From NCBI GenBank assembly GCA_002414865.1, contig DIAQ01000072.1:1-33180 (forward strand): DNA of 33,180 bases, in the 5' to 3' direction. This document shows, in pieces, positions 32,951 through 33,180 of the stretch. The translations under genes were made by a program, and so were the position numbers. Numbering within the stretch: position 1 is the first letter of the stretch; every line of letters starts with the position of its first letter. The notes under the pieces were generated by a model. The model did no database searches and was not told the origin of the DNA. It was given only the letters and a program-made list of their open reading frames with translations. The DNA is from a candidate division Hyd24-12 bacterium UBA5074 (GTDB lineage: Bacteria > Fermentibacterota > Fermentibacteria > Fermentibacterales > Fermentibacteraceae).

Positions 32951-33180
32951 GGGTTGTCCTCGATGCCTCCGTGATCGCCAATCCCCTCACCGGGATAGCC
33001 CGCTACGCTTTCGAGCTGGCTTCCTCGATGACACTGTGCGGGGCCGATGTCGAATACTGGACCTGGGAGAGGCTGGGGTCCGCGCTGAGGCAGAAGCTCG
33101 GTGCCGGTCCGACTGTGAGGACGTTCCCCCATCTCAGGGGTGCGGGCACCGCACTGATCCCGTCAGTCATGTGCCGGAGG
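32947..33180 (+). CDS. GT4 glycosyltransferase (partial, 3' end outside window)
   Basis: The frame opens at GTG (32947), overlapping the preceding stop by 4 bases (GTGA), and runs to the window edge. The visible 78 residues, MRVVLDASVIANPLTGIARYAFEL onward, show the TGIxRY glycine loop at the N-terminus of GT4 glycosyltransferases. They are similar in layout to the GT4 genes at 10436 and 31987. The donor-binding C-terminal half is not visible, so the call rests on the N-terminal motif and on coupling to the upstream GT2. Confidence 0.75.
   Translation, partial: MRVVLDASVIANPLTGIARYAFELASSMTLCGADVEYWTWERLGSALRQKLGAGPTVRTFPHLRGAGTALIPSVMCRR

Noticed and set aside
1..33180. tRNA, rRNA, CRISPR array, riboswitch, RfaH-type ops site, Wzx or Wzy
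   Set aside because: No matching structure, repeat array, motif or protein was seen on either strand; this is a reading by eye and not a search result.

Overview
The window is GC-rich bacterial DNA that codes almost wall to wall. The bacterium appears to have an outer membrane: there is a lipoprotein with a lipobox, an O-antigen-type ABC exporter, and a bacterial-type seryl-tRNA synthetase with an N-terminal coiled coil. AGG is a very common arginine codon despite the high GC, and several genes use CTG, TTG or perhaps ATA as start codons. I suspect an uncultivated phylum (FCB-like, for example Fermentibacterota), but this is a weak guess from style and not a phylogenetic result.

Most of the window is a surface-polysaccharide locus. 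Bases 1-5775 (minus strand) form an operon: Wzm-type permease, Wzt-type ATPase with a C-terminal extension, a SAM methyltransferase, two GT4 glycosyltransferases, and a DegT/DnrJ aminotransferase cut by the window edge. A well-spaced promoter candidate lies at 5811-5839. Bases 5941-8281 (plus strand) hold two tandem paralogous GT4 genes, both best read from CTG starts. A GT2 gene (8268-9164, minus) faces them. Bases 9321-17747 (plus) are a tight run: zinc-ribbon sugar epimerase, GT4, cobalamin-type radical SAM enzyme, membrane GT2, polyprenyl-phosphate sugar-phosphate transferase, sugar aminotransferase, PAP2 phosphatase, and DgkA-type lipid kinase. The run combines sugar-nucleotide tailoring, chain initiation on a polyprenyl carrier, and recycling of that carrier.

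The centre is more mixed. serS (17823-19076), with a TATAAT box upstream, is followed by a PHP-family phosphoesterase. Then comes a 239-bp AT-rich element with 25-bp perfect terminal inverted repeats (19899-20137), an obvious foreign patch and probably a MITE or RAYT-type non-autonomous element. Beyond it are a lipoprotein (minus), a secreted metallophosphoesterase with a carbohydrate-binding-like tail, an ElbB/DJ-1 protein and a GT-C membrane glycosyltransferase (plus), and a minus-strand operon of a secreted beta-propeller-like protein, a SagB-type nitroreductase and a DUF554 membrane protein.

From 27457 to the end are a MalY/PatB-type C-S lyase and a second set of glycosyltransferases (two GT2, three GT4, the last cut by the window edge). 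No Wzx flippase or Wzy polymerase is present, so the visible export route is the ABC-dependent one. No tRNA, rRNA or CRISPR array was found. No gene-free stretch exceeds 300 bases.
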